Shown here piece after piece: positions 6,996 to 13,246 of a DNA stretch of 13,931 bases. The first letter of the stretch is position 1, and each line of letters opens with the position of its first letter. The translations under genes were made by a program, and so were the position numbers. Source of the stretch: an uncultured Gemmatimonadales bacterium (GTDB lineage Bacteria > Gemmatimonadota > Gemmatimonadetes > Longimicrobiales > Gaopeijiaceae); NCBI GenBank assembly GCA_937982605.1, contig CALJLC010000314.1, positions 1-13,931 on the forward strand, in the 5' to 3' direction. The notes below the pieces were generated by a model, which had not been told where the DNA came from, did no database searches, and worked only from the letters and a program-made list of their open reading frames with translations.

Positions 6996-8680
6996 GCCAC
7001 CGAGTGGAGCGGCGGGTTGCGCGGCGCGGGATCGCGCGAGGCGGCGAGGATCGGCAAGGGCGTCCGGAAGAGGGGAGTCACGGGCGATCGCAGCGGGCGC
7101 GTGCTGAGGACGATGGGCTCGAAGAGCTCGAAGAGCGTCGGGTCGAACACGTGGCCGGCGTCACCGGCCATGATCTCGAGCGCGACCTCCGTCGTAAAGG
7201 CCTGCCGGTAGCTCCTCGTGGTGGTCAGGGCGTCGAAGACGTCCGCCACGCACAGGATGCGGGCGGAGATCGGGATCTCCTCTCCGGCCAGGCCGGCAGG
7301 ATATCCGCTTCCGTCCCAGCGCTCGTGGTGGTGCAGCACCATGGGGCGGATGTCCCAGGGGAACTCGACGTCCTGGAGCAGTCGGACGCCCAGCTCCGGG
7401 TGTCGTCGCATGACGGCCCACTCCTCGTCGTCGAGCGGGCCGCGCTTGTTCAGGATGCGCGCCGGCACGTCGACCTTGCCCACGTCGTGGAGCAGCGCGC
7501 CCATCCGGAACCACGTCAGGTCCCTCTCGTCGATGCCCGCCGCCACCGCGAGGCTGCACGCATAGTCCGCGACCCGCTCGCAGTGTCCGCGGGTGTAGCG
7601 ATCGGTCGACTCGATCGAGTCGCCCCACTCGCTGACGATACGCTCGAAGCTGCGCTCGAGCTCGCGGATCTCCCGGCTCACCGCGGCCAGGTCTCCGCGC
7701 GCCCGCAGGCGTTCGAAGGCGTCGTGTGCCCGCTGCAGGCAGACGAGGAGCTCGCGGTTCCGGCCTTCCGCCTGGAAGAGCACCGCCATCTCCTTTCGGA
7801 TCTCGGCCTCCAGGAGGAGGTCCTCGCGGGCTTCCGCTTCCCGCAGCGCCCGCCCGAAGTGGTCCTCCGCCAGGCCGGGTCGGCCCTGCGATCGGCGGAT
7901 CACGCCGTCGTGCATGTGGATCTCGCCCAGCCACCGCTCGTCGCTCAGGCGCAGCGACAGCTCCATCGCGTCGTCGCACGCCCGTCGTGCACCCTCGAGG
8001 TCGTTGCAGGCGAGGTGCATGCGCGTGCGGTTCACGTGCACCAAGATCGAGAAGCCCACCTGGCCCGAGGCGTCGCAGATGCGGGTGGCGGAATCGAAGA
8101 CCGAATCGGCCTCGTCCCACTCCTCCAGGTCGATGTGGACCCGGCCGACGTTGACGAGGAGGGGGCCGATGTACTCGTCGAGCCCGAGGGCCCGATACCG
8201 TTCGAGGCTGCGCAGGTAGCAGGCGTGCGCCTCGGCGTGGTCGCCGTGCACGTTGGCCACGTTGCCGAGGTTCTGGTCCACCATGGCGATGAGCCGTTCT
8301 TCCCCGGCGGCCTCGGCGAGGCCGCGCGCTCGCTCGTACAGGGCCTGGGCCTCCTCGAGCGCGCCGCGGCGGAACATGAGGATCCCCAGACAGTTGAGCA
8401 CGTGCGCCAGGTCCTCGGTCGAGCCGGCCGCTTCGGCGACGGCGAACGCCGCCTCGTAGCAGTCGGTGGCCGCCCCGAGGTCGCCGGTGGCCTCGTGCGT
8501 CCGGCCGATCCAGCGCAGGAGCGCGCTCGCCCGCGGGGCGCTCTCCTGGCCTCTCAGCCGTCGGAGAGCCGCCTCGTAGCGGCCTCGGGCCACCTCGAAG
8601 CGGCCGGCGCGCTCGGCCACGCGCGCCTCCTCGACGAGTCCGTCGGCCTCGTCCGTCGGGAGCCCGGGCGCCGGTTTCAC
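6992..8680 (-). CDS. TPR-repeat HD-GYP domain protein (putative cyclic-di-GMP phosphodiesterase), copy 2
   Basis: The protein has 562 residues and the same plan as the 3489-5168 protein. TPR-like repeats cover about residues 13-330 and an HD-GYP domain about 345-525. It has H398/D399 in HDVGK, a fully canonical HHERWDGSGYP (about 451-461) and D480 in VADVFDALTTTRSYR. No transmembrane segment is visible. The predicted activity is hydrolysis of cyclic di-GMP. The GTG start overlaps the stop of the sigma-54 activator gene (GTGA) and has GGAGGG four bases upstream. Its own stop overlaps the start of the exonuclease gene. The Pro-rich tail after about residue 525 differs from copy 1, as expected for paralogues that diverged at their ends. 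Confidence 0.9.
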   Translation of the reverse strand: MKPAPGLPTDEADGLVEEARVAERAGRFEVARGRYEAALRRLRGQESAPRASALLRWIGRTHEATGDLGAATDCYEAAFAVAEAAGSTEDLAHVLNCLGILMFRRGALEEAQALYERARGLAEAAGEERLIAMVDQNLGNVANVHGDHAEAHACYLRSLERYRALGLDEYIGPLLVNVGRVHIDLEEWDEADSVFDSATRICDASGQVGFSILVHVNRTRMHLACNDLEGARRACDDAMELSLRLSDERWLGEIHMHDGVIRRSQGRPGLAEDHFGRALREAEAREDLLLEAEIRKEMAVLFQAEGRNRELLVCLQRAHDAFERLRARGDLAAVSREIRELERSFERIVSEWGDSIESTDRYTRGHCERVADYACSLAVAAGIDERDLTWFRMGALLHDVGKVDVPARILNKRGPLDDEEWAVMRRHPELGVRLLQDVEFPWDIRPMVLHHHERWDGSGYPAGLAGEEIPISARILCVADVFDALTTTRSYRQAFTTEVALEIMAGDAGHVFDPTLFELFEPIVLSTRPLRSPVTPLFRTPLPILAASRDPAPRNPPLHSVA

Positions 8681-9729
8681 GACACCCTCCGCCCCGCGCC
8701 CTCCAGCCCGTGCGCCCGGACCTTCCGCAGGAGCGTCGGCCGGCTGATGCCGAGCATGCGTGCCGCGGCGCTCCGGTTGCCTCCGGTGATCTCGAGCGTG
8801 TGGCGCACGAGCTCGGCCTCGGCCGACGAGAGCGTCTTCCCGGACTCGGGGATCGTGATCACCCGATCCGATGGGCCCGCCTCGCCCCCCCCGGGACCCG
8901 CGCGCTGCGTGATGGCGAGATCATCGGCGTGGATCCGGGGGCGGACGCCGAGGAGGGCGGCACGCTGGACCACGTTCTTGAGCTCGCGCACGTTTCCCGG
9001 CCAGTCGTGGGCCCGCAGCAGCGCCAGGGCCCGCGGAGAGAGCTCCTTGACCGGGATCCCGTGCTCCAGGGCGACCTGCTGCGAGAAGTGTCGCGCGATC
9101 GACTCGATGTCTCCGGGCCGCTCGCGGAGGGGCGGGAGCTCGAGACGCAGCACGTTCAGTCGGTAGAACAGGTCCTCCCGGAACTTGCCGCCGGCCACCT
9201 CGGACTCCAGGGGCCGGTTCGTGCCCGCGATGACCCGACACCGTACGTCGATCTCCTTGAAGCCTCCCAGCCGCCGGACCTTCCGCTCCTCCAGCGCCCG
9301 GAGGAGCTTGGGCTGCAGGTCCTGCGGCAGATCGGCGATCTCGTCGAGGAAGAGCGTCCCGGCGCCGGCCAGCTCGAAGAGCCCCTTCTTGAGCGAGCGA
9401 GCGTCGGTGAACGCCCCTCGCTCGTGACCGAAGAGCTCGGACTCGAGGAGCGCCGGCGGGATCGCCGTGCAGTTCACGGCCACGAACGGCTCGCCCCCGC
9501 CGAGCCCCGCGTAGTGGATCCCGCGTGCGAAGAGCTCCTTGCCCGTGCCGGTCTCGCCGAAGAGGAGCACCGTGGTCCGGTGACGAGCCGCCACCCGCCG
9601 GGCGAAGTCGACGGCGGCCCGGATGGCGGGGCTCTCGCCGATGACCGACTCGAAGGCCCGGTCGGCCGGTTCCGGCCCCGACGGGCGTCGTCGTGCCCGG
9701 ATCTCGTGTGATGCGAGCTGGTAGGTCAT
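8677..9729 (-). CDS. Sigma-54 dependent transcriptional activator lacking an N-terminal sensor domain
   Basis: The 350-residue bacterial enhancer-binding protein starts almost directly with the AAA+ domain. It has Walker A GETGTGKE (58-65), the sigma-54 contact loop GAFTDA (105-110), Walker B TLFLDE (125-130), GKFREDLFYRLNV with the arginine finger region (about 181-193) and the sensor II motif WPGNVREL (243-250). A Fis-type helix-turn-helix lies at about 304-340 (GGNRSAAARMLGISRPTLLRK). Only about 27 residues precede the AAA+ domain, so there is no receiver, GAF or PAS domain. The contact loop is GAFTDA instead of GAFTGA, a known natural variant. The gene overlaps its neighbours on both sides by four bases, with GGAGGG before the ATG. 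Likely targets are the two sigma-54 type promoters in this window. Control is probably exerted in trans, perhaps by the TPR protein encoded just upstream. Confidence 0.93.
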   Translation of the reverse strand: MTYQLASHEIRARRRPSGPEPADRAFESVIGESPAIRAAVDFARRVAARHRTTVLLFGETGTGKELFARGIHYAGLGGGEPFVAVNCTAIPPALLESELFGHERGAFTDARSLKKGLFELAGAGTLFLDEIADLPQDLQPKLLRALEERKVRRLGGFKEIDVRCRVIAGTNRPLESEVAGGKFREDLFYRLNVLRLELPPLRERPGDIESIARHFSQQVALEHGIPVKELSPRALALLRAHDWPGNVRELKNVVQRAALLGVRPRIHADDLAITQRAGPGGGEAGPSDRVITIPESGKTLSSAEAELVRHTLEITGGNRSAAARMLGISRPTLLRKVRAHGLEGAGRRVS

Positions 9730-10829
9730 GGCAGCGGCCCTCCGGAGACGCCGGCCGGACCGGGCAGCGCACCGTCGTGGACGGTGAGCAGCAGCGCCTC
9801 CACCGCGGCCGCGTCGAGGCTGGCGTCGATGCTGCGGAAGAGCGCGGCGGACCGCTTCCAGCAGGCCCGCGCGGGCGCCGCGTGGCTCTGCCGCCAGTGC
9901 GTCGTCCCGATCTCCCGGAGCAGCTCCGCTTCCAGGAGCGTGTCACGACCCTCCCGGGCCAGCGCCAGCGCGCTGTCGTGATGGAGCGCCGCAGACTCGA
10001 AGTGGCCCCGCTCCCGATCGAGGATGCCGCGGAACTTGAGCGCGCCCGCGAGCCTCAGCGCATCCCCCCTCTGGCTCGCGATCTTCAGCGCGGTCTCGCA
10101 CGGCGTCTCGGCGTCGTCCCACCGCCGTTCGGCGATGTAGGACTCGGCGATATTGAGGTGGCAGACGCCCTGCATGCCGAGGTCGCCCCGTTCCTCGGCG
10201 ATGCGCAGCCCCCGGCGAAGCGACTCGCGCGCCTCCCGGTACTGCCCCAGGTCGGTGTGCAGCATCCCGAGGTTGTTGAGCACCCAGGACATCGCCTCGC
10301 GGTCGTGGGCGGCCTCGAAGGCGTCGAGCGCGGAGCGATACCGCACCAGCGCGCCGTCCAGGTCGCCGCGGATGTTGGCCAGAACGCCGAGGTTCTGCTC
10401 GATCATGCCGCAGAGGCGGTATTCCCCGGCGGCCGTGGCAAGGCGTGCCGCCCGGCGGTAGATGCCGGCGGCCCGATCCACCTCGCCCCGTCGCTGCGTG
10501 ACGATCGCCAGGCAGTTCAGCGCGTGGGCGGTGCCGGCCGTGTAGTCGGCCTTCTCGGCGATGTCGAGGCTCTGCCGGTAGAGCGCTTCGGCCTCGTCCG
10601 TCTCGCCGAGCTCTCGCCGCGCCGTGCCCATCCAGCGGACGACGTCGGCGTGGCGTGCCGGGTCGGAGTCCTCTCCGAGCTCCAGCCTCGCGGCTTCGTA
10701 GTACCTGAGCGCATCGTGCAGCTCGCCTCGCTGCTCTTCGGAGCGGGCTCGTGCCACCAGACCGTCCACCGTCGCGGCGTGCGCGCCGACGCCCTGATCG
10801 CGGGCTCCGTGGTCGTTGTCGTGTGCCAT
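9726..10829 (-). CDS. Stand-alone TPR-repeat protein, possible partner of the sigma-54 activator
   Basis: The protein has 367 residues made almost entirely of TPR-like helical repeats (HALNCLAIVTQRRGEVDRA, IEQNLGVLANIRGD, VLNNLGMLHTDLGQYREA, LLEAELLREIGTTHW). These follow the same order as in the TPR halves of the two HD-GYP proteins, so the three are paralogues and this one lacks the HD-GYP domain. No signal peptide is seen. The frame is open further upstream, but that part overlaps the lipoprotein gene and is low in helical pattern, so the ATG at 10829 is preferred; its ribosome site is weak. The stop overlaps the activator ATG (ATGA). A role as sensor or repressor of the activator is inferred from order and overlap only. 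Confidence 0.85.
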   Translation of the reverse strand: MAHDNDHGARDQGVGAHAATVDGLVARARSEEQRGELHDALRYYEAARLELGEDSDPARHADVVRWMGTARRELGETDEAEALYRQSLDIAEKADYTAGTAHALNCLAIVTQRRGEVDRAAGIYRRAARLATAAGEYRLCGMIEQNLGVLANIRGDLDGALVRYRSALDAFEAAHDREAMSWVLNNLGMLHTDLGQYREARESLRRGLRIAEERGDLGMQGVCHLNIAESYIAERRWDDAETPCETALKIASQRGDALRLAGALKFRGILDRERGHFESAALHHDSALALAREGRDTLLEAELLREIGTTHWRQSHAAPARACWKRSAALFRSIDASLDAAAVEALLLTVHDGALPGPAGVSGGPLP

Positions 10830-10875
10830 GGGCTGGCCTGTGGGTCGGAGGATCGTGACGGAGGTCTGTCGACGA

Positions 10876-11463
10876 TCATCCGGAGGCGCAGACGTAGCCC
10901 GAGAAGTGCCACACGCTGAAGGCGATCGACTCGTCGACCAGCCACGTCTCGATGTTCTCCAGCGGCTCGACTCCGGCGCCCGGATCACCTTCGTAGTACA
11001 CGCCGAGGAAGTTCTCCAGCGGAGCCCCGCGCAGCTCGGCGAGCTTGCGGTTCTCGAGGATGTCCCGCGCCTCGGTGCCGTCGGCGCGGACGAGGATCCG
11101 GGCCGGGCGCTCGACCTCGAGGCCTTTGGGTGCGAGCTCGAACGCCACGGCGTCTCCGGCGATCGCACGCATCGTGATCTCGACTTCCTCGCGCAGCGCG
11201 CCCGCGGGTACTTCGAAGACGACGCCGGCCTCGTCGATCCTGAGCTCCCCGCCTTCCGGCCCCATCCGGGCGCTGGCGGAGAAGTCGCGCGTCAGGGGAA
11301 CGTCCCGCTGGAGCGCCGAGAAGCCCGGCGCCGGCGCGGTGCGGAAGAACGACTCCGCGTCGATCCCGCCGAGGTCGAGAGGGGTGGACTCGCTCGCGCA
11401 CCCCGCGAACATCAGCGTCGCGACCAGCGCGAGGGCCGTCTTCACGTCGACCGTCCTACTCAT
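10876..11463 (-). CDS. Small lipoprotein with ZU5-like domain, copy 2
   Basis: The 195-residue precursor has a hydrophobic signal segment and a lipobox-like FAGC with the cysteine at residue 22; F at -3 is less usual but tolerated. The ZU5-like part is at about 68-125 (GPEGGELRI, AGVVFEVPAGAL, FELAPKGLEVERPARI). It is followed by LENFLGVYYEGDPGAGVEPLE, matching LERFLGVYFDGDPAEGVEPLE in copy 1, and the same ending HFSGYVCASG. AGGAGG lies four bases before the ATG. It is the first gene of the five-gene operon, 46 bases before the TPR gene. The biochemical role is not known. Conservation of the pair suggests the lipoprotein belongs functionally with the TPR/HD-GYP proteins. Confidence 0.88.
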   Translation of the reverse strand: MSRTVDVKTALALVATLMFAGCASESTPLDLGGIDAESFFRTAPAPGFSALQRDVPLTRDFSASARMGPEGGELRIDEAGVVFEVPAGALREEVEITMRAIAGDAVAFELAPKGLEVERPARILVRADGTEARDILENRKLAELRGAPLENFLGVYYEGDPGAGVEPLENIETWLVDESIAFSVWHFSGYVCASG

Positions 11464-11515
11464 GGGTCCTCCTTGAACCGAGGGCCTTGGGGGAGCTGTG
11501 GGACGGTTCTGATCC

Positions 11516-11530
11516 GCACGCGATGTGCCA
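11516..11530 (-). promoter_or_regulatory. Sigma-54 type (-24/-12) promoter for the five-gene operon
   Basis: On the minus strand TGGCACATCGCGTGC has TGGCAC, then GG (11529-11528) and GC (11517-11516) exactly ten bases apart, close to the consensus TGGCACG-N4-TTGC. The predicted transcription start is near 11504, about 41 bases before the lipoprotein ATG. Together with the copy at 5969-5983 it gives a shared pattern GGCAC-N6-TGCG at matching distances. The operon encodes its own sigma-54 activator, so autoregulation is likely. Confidence 0.7.
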
Positions 11531-11612
11531 GGTCCCGGGCTCGGACCGGCATCTCGTTCAACCTCAAAGCTTTAGGTCCGAAACATCCTTTCCCGGAGGG
11601 CTGGCACGGGGT

Positions 11613-11627
11613 GTCACAGTGTGTGAC
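11613..11627. promoter_or_regulatory. Palindromic operator candidate 1
   Basis: GTCACA-GTG-TGTGAC is a perfect inverted repeat of 6-bp arms with a 3-base spacer. Its centre is about 116 bases upstream of the predicted operon start, where sigma-54 activators usually bind. It also lies upstream of the divergent OsmC gene, so it could serve either side. Confidence 0.5.
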
Positions 11628-11631
11628 GGGT

Positions 11632-11646
11632 GCAACGATCCGTTGC
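11632..11646. promoter_or_regulatory. Palindromic operator candidate 2
   Basis: GCAACG-ATC-CGTTGC is a perfect inverted repeat with the same 6-3-6 geometry as the site at 11613-11627. The centres are 19 bases apart. The arm sequences differ, so one protein recognising both is uncertain. Confidence 0.45.
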
Positions 11647-11751
11647 GCCAATGCGTTACAGGCGCAGCACCTGGAACGAATCGTGCCACCCATGGTGCGG
11701 AGGGTGCGCCGGCCCTACCGTCGGGGGCCGATCCTCGTCGACCCGAGTGCC

Positions 11752-12216
11752 ATGTCCGAACCGGTCTACACGGCTCACATCCGTATCGAGCGCCTCCGGG
11801 GGCCCCACCGACACGCGTACCTGCCCGCCCACGACGGGCCGGTCGAGTTCGGCGTGCACAGCGCCATCGCCGAGCACTACGGCGTCGAACCCGAGCGTGA
11901 GATCACGACGACGCTCGACTACGTCATGGCGGCGACCGGCGGCTGACTGACCGGCACCTTCGGGGGCGCGCTGGAGGCGCGCGGGATCGACGCGAGCGAA
12001 GGGCGACTCGTCGGGGAGGTGCGGGGCGAGGTCGAGAAGGAGGACGACGGCGTGATCGTCGTCCGGCGCATCCACGTGACGTACCGTCTGGAGGCGGACG
12101 ACGCGCACCGCGACACGGTGGAGCGGGTCCACGGCTTCCACGCCGACCGGTGTCCGGTCTATCGCACGCTGAAGAACTCGATCGAGATCACGACCGAGTA
12201 CGTGCTGCACGCCTGA
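11752..12216 (+). CDS. OsmC-family protein, probable selenoprotein with in-frame UGA (Sec65)
   Basis: The frame from ATG 11752 to the stop at 12214-12216 encodes 154 residues if the TGA at 11944-11946 is read as selenocysteine. OsmC-family proteins are small thiol-dependent peroxide reductases with a peroxidatic and a second cysteine. Here TTTLDYVMAATGG precedes the TGA, and LTGTFGGALEARGID follows it, exactly where the family has its first catalytic cysteine. The second cysteine is present as C134 in RCPVYRTL. Both sides of the TGA keep family features up to a normal C-terminus, and the total length is typical. A SECIS-like hairpin follows the TGA. The ATG at 11752 fits the family N-terminus but has no clear ribosome site; an in-frame ATG at 11692 is the alternative. 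OsmC-like selenoproteins are known from metagenomic surveys. The alternative reading is a pseudogene or sequencing error. It is the only plus-strand gene. Confidence 0.82.
11966..11982 (+). promoter_or_regulatory. Bacterial SECIS-like hairpin for UGA recoding
   Basis: GCGCGC (11966-11971) and GCGCGC (11977-11982) form a 6-bp stem with a UGGAG loop at 11972-11976. The loop begins 25 bases after the last base of the UGA and has G at its second and third positions. Bacterial SECIS elements lie inside the coding region just after the UGA, with a short G-containing apical loop at about this distance. A longer-range stem, CCTTCG (11957-11962) with CGAAGG (11997-12002), could close the base. Folding was judged by eye. 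Confidence 0.6.
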
Positions 12217-12217
12217 G

Positions 12218-12237
12218 CCGGCCCCCGACGGGGCCGG
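12218..12237. terminator. Bidirectional hairpin terminator between convergent genes
   Basis: CCGGCCCC (12218-12225) and GGGGCCGG (12230-12237) form a perfect 8-bp stem around CGAC. It starts one base after the OsmC stop codon and ends three bases before the aldolase stop codon, so it fits as a shared end for both transcripts. There is no T-run, as is common in very GC-rich genomes. Confidence 0.7.
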
Positions 12238-12240
12238 AGG

Positions 12241-13134
12241 TCACGCCATCGAGGCGCGGAAGATGCTCCCGATGGAGTCGTCGAGGCCCGCGTCGAAGTC
12301 GTCCGCCGACTGCCCGGCGCTCAGACCCTCGACGAGGGCTCGGGAGAAGCTCGCGACCATCCCGGGCTGACGCGCGAGACGCTCGTTCGCCTCGTCGCGC
12401 GAGTAGCCGCCCGACAGGGCCACGACCTTGAGCACGTTCGGGTGCTCGATGCACGGGGTGTAGAAGCCGTCGACCTCGGGCAGGGTCAGCTTCAGCATGA
12501 CCTTCTGGTCGGCGTCGAGCGCGTCGAGTCCCTCCATGATCGCGTCCCGCAGCAGACGCTCGGCCTCGGCCTTGTCCGGGCACCTGATGTCGACCTCGGG
12601 CTCGAGGATCGGAACGAGCCCGTGGCTCAGGATCTCGCGTCCGACGTCGAACTGCTGGTCGACGATGGCCTGGATGCCCTCCGCGTTCGCCTGCTTGACG
12701 ACCGAGCGCATCTTCGTGCCGAAGATACCCATGCCGCGGGCCCGGTCGAGCGTGGCGCCAAGGCCGGGGATCGGCTTCATGAGCTGGACGCCGTTTTCCT
12801 CGGCGGCCAGCCCCTTGTCGACCTTGAGGAAGGGGACGACCTGCTTCTTCGCCCACAGGTAGGTTCCCGAGGGCAGCCCCTCGATGTCCCGGTCCATCGT
12901 CCCCTCGAAGAGGATCGCGCCCAGGATCCGGTCGCCGTCGAAGGCGCGGCTCGTCACGATGCGGGTGCGCATGGCGTGGACCGCGTCGAACATCTCGTCT
13001 TCTCCGTCCCACTCGTCTTCGGAGACGCCGTAGGCGGCCAGCGCCTTGGGCGTGCTCCCACCGCTCTGGTCGAGCGCGGCGATGAAGCCGGGTGCGGTAC
13101 GGATCTTCTCGAGCTGGTCGTCGAAGGTGCTCAC
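12241..13134 (-). CDS. fda: Class I fructose-bisphosphate aldolase
   Basis: This glycolytic and gluconeogenic enzyme cleaves fructose 1,6-bisphosphate to dihydroxyacetone phosphate and glyceraldehyde 3-phosphate through a Schiff base. At 297 residues it matches the short bacterial class I type (Staphylococcus Fda, about 296). Visible motifs are ALDQSGGSTPKAL (20-32), ILFEGTMDR (about 74-82), FLKVDKG (102-108), GTKMRSV (139-145), ILEPEVDI (about 176-183), the Schiff-base lysine K215 in VMLKLTLPE and SGGYSRDEA (241-249). The GTG at 13134 is chosen because it gives the family N-terminus and has GAGG eight bases upstream. A TTG at 13209 would add 25 residues of unlike composition. The gene converges with the OsmC gene. 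The 112 bases before it (13135-13246) hold no gene, only a weak TAGATT -10-like sequence. Confidence 0.93.
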   Translation of the reverse strand: MSTFDDQLEKIRTAPGFIAALDQSGGSTPKALAAYGVSEDEWDGEDEMFDAVHAMRTRIVTSRAFDGDRILGAILFEGTMDRDIEGLPSGTYLWAKKQVVPFLKVDKGLAAEENGVQLMKPIPGLGATLDRARGMGIFGTKMRSVVKQANAEGIQAIVDQQFDVGREILSHGLVPILEPEVDIRCPDKAEAERLLRDAIMEGLDALDADQKVMLKLTLPEVDGFYTPCIEHPNVLKVVALSGGYSRDEANERLARQPGMVASFSRALVEGLSAGQSADDFDAGLDDSIGSIFRASMA

Positions 13135-13246
13135 GAGGACGGCCTCGGGTCTGCGGTGGGCGGGGGGACGGCGCGCGCTGTCCGTCTCCGGATCGTCACG
13201 AAGTGCCAATCTACGCCATCGCGGACCGTGACGGGATGGCCCGCCG

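Noticed and set aside
11601..11616. Possible plus-strand sigma-54 element for the OsmC gene (TGGCACGGGGTGTCAC)
   Set aside because: The required GC at -13/-12 is replaced by CA, so only the -24 half matches.
11678..11694. Second possible sigma-54 element on the minus strand (TGGCACGATTCGTTCC)
   Set aside because: The -24 part is good, but the -12 part has TC instead of GC, and it is 215 bases from the lipoprotein start. The element at 11516-11530 is better placed and matches the paralogous gene.
11656..12210. Minus-strand open frame opposite the OsmC gene
   Set aside because: The plus strand encodes the conserved OsmC family on both sides of the TGA. The minus product has no recognisable features.
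13135..13209. N-terminal extension of the aldolase from a TTG at 13209
   Set aside because: The added residues are polar/Arg-Pro-rich and outside the family. The GTG at 13134 gives the normal length and N-terminus with a ribosome site.
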